A DNA stretch of 64,000 bases. Origin: Ostrinia nubilalis. Taxonomy: Eukaryota; Arthropoda; Insecta; Lepidoptera; Crambidae. Numbering within the stretch: position 1 is the first letter of the stretch; every line of letters begins with the position of its first letter. The position numbers were made by a program, and so were the translations under genes. This document shows, piece by piece, positions 63,755 through 64,000 of the stretch. Below the pieces are notes generated by a model, which did no database searches, had not been told where the DNA came from, and saw only the letters and a program-made list of their open reading frames with translations. The stretch lies in contig NC_087111.1 in NCBI RefSeq assembly GCF_963855985.1, positions 1,741,001-1,805,000 on the forward strand, read 5' to 3'.

Positions 63755-64000
63755 TTACTAGTAAGTACTTCTTTGAGATTCTAATTTCTTAGACTTGAGA
63801 AGTGTGACGTAAACATTTCTCTCATTTGGACCTTTCTAGATGTTTTTCATGACTTTCAAGAGTCTGAGGTGACCCCTAAGGGGCTGTGTAATCCTTGACT
63901 ACTGGGCTTAATGAATAATACATAAATTATTCCAATCGTATTTAGACCAATTACTTAAAACTATGTAAATAGATGAAGATATTGTACTGAAGAACTAGGT

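Overview
The window looks like a piece of an insect nuclear genome, most probably Lepidoptera. This is inferred from the mix of repeats: Lep1-type non-autonomous Helitrons (A|TC...CTAG|T), many 5'-truncated RTE-like non-LTR copies with microsatellite 3' tails, TTA-target MITEs and a TTAA-flanked piggyBac-like relic. The base composition is AT-rich. No convincing host protein-coding gene, intact tRNA, rRNA or CRISPR array was found. The longest open frames (about 90-184 codons) either lie in decayed reverse transcriptases or resemble nothing I recognise. Large-intron or intergenic sequence is the simplest reading, although isolated short exons cannot be excluded without RNA data.

Region by region. 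0-16 kb: an old inverted-repeat patch, RTE-A and RTE-B 3' ends, a hairpin element built of GCGCGAAA-type repeats (2.8-3.1 kb, with a second copy inside an RTE at 2.05 kb), a Helitron, several MITEs, a roughly 1.07 kb repeat ending GGCCGGTTTT (13.3-14.4 kb) and a degenerate tandem array (14.9-15.2 kb). 16-30 kb: a 540 bp element with ~100 bp terminal inverted repeats and an 8 bp target duplication; an RTE-B copy with a 14 bp target duplication, a 5' inversion and a second LINE nested in its tail (17.9-18.9 kb); further Helitrons; a second RTE-B copy with a 5' inversion (26.6 kb). 30-34 kb: a pair of 28 bp inverted repeats 3.8 kb apart enclosing an RTE-B pseudogene with a YADD box, a Tc1/mariner-like MITE, an array of a degenerate ~30 bp motif and a piggyBac-like element. 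34-47 kb: nested Helitron/hAT-like insertion, GC-rich hairpin MITEs, Helitron with duplicated 5' end, GCGAC-rich hairpins. 47-64 kb: RTE copies, a 2.54 kb inverted-repeat element containing a 1.5 kb RTE-A pseudogene that itself carries a MITE, abutting MITEs at 58.4-59.0 kb, three Helitrons and a mariner-like MITE carrying an RTE-B copy.

Nothing here works as a gene system. What the window records is a sequence of transposition events, readable through target-site duplications, nesting order and inversion junctions. The features most worth a second look are the two large composite inverted-repeat elements (30.07-33.93 kb and 51.75-54.30 kb), the GCGCGAAA hairpin element and the two RTE copies with inverted 5' ends.
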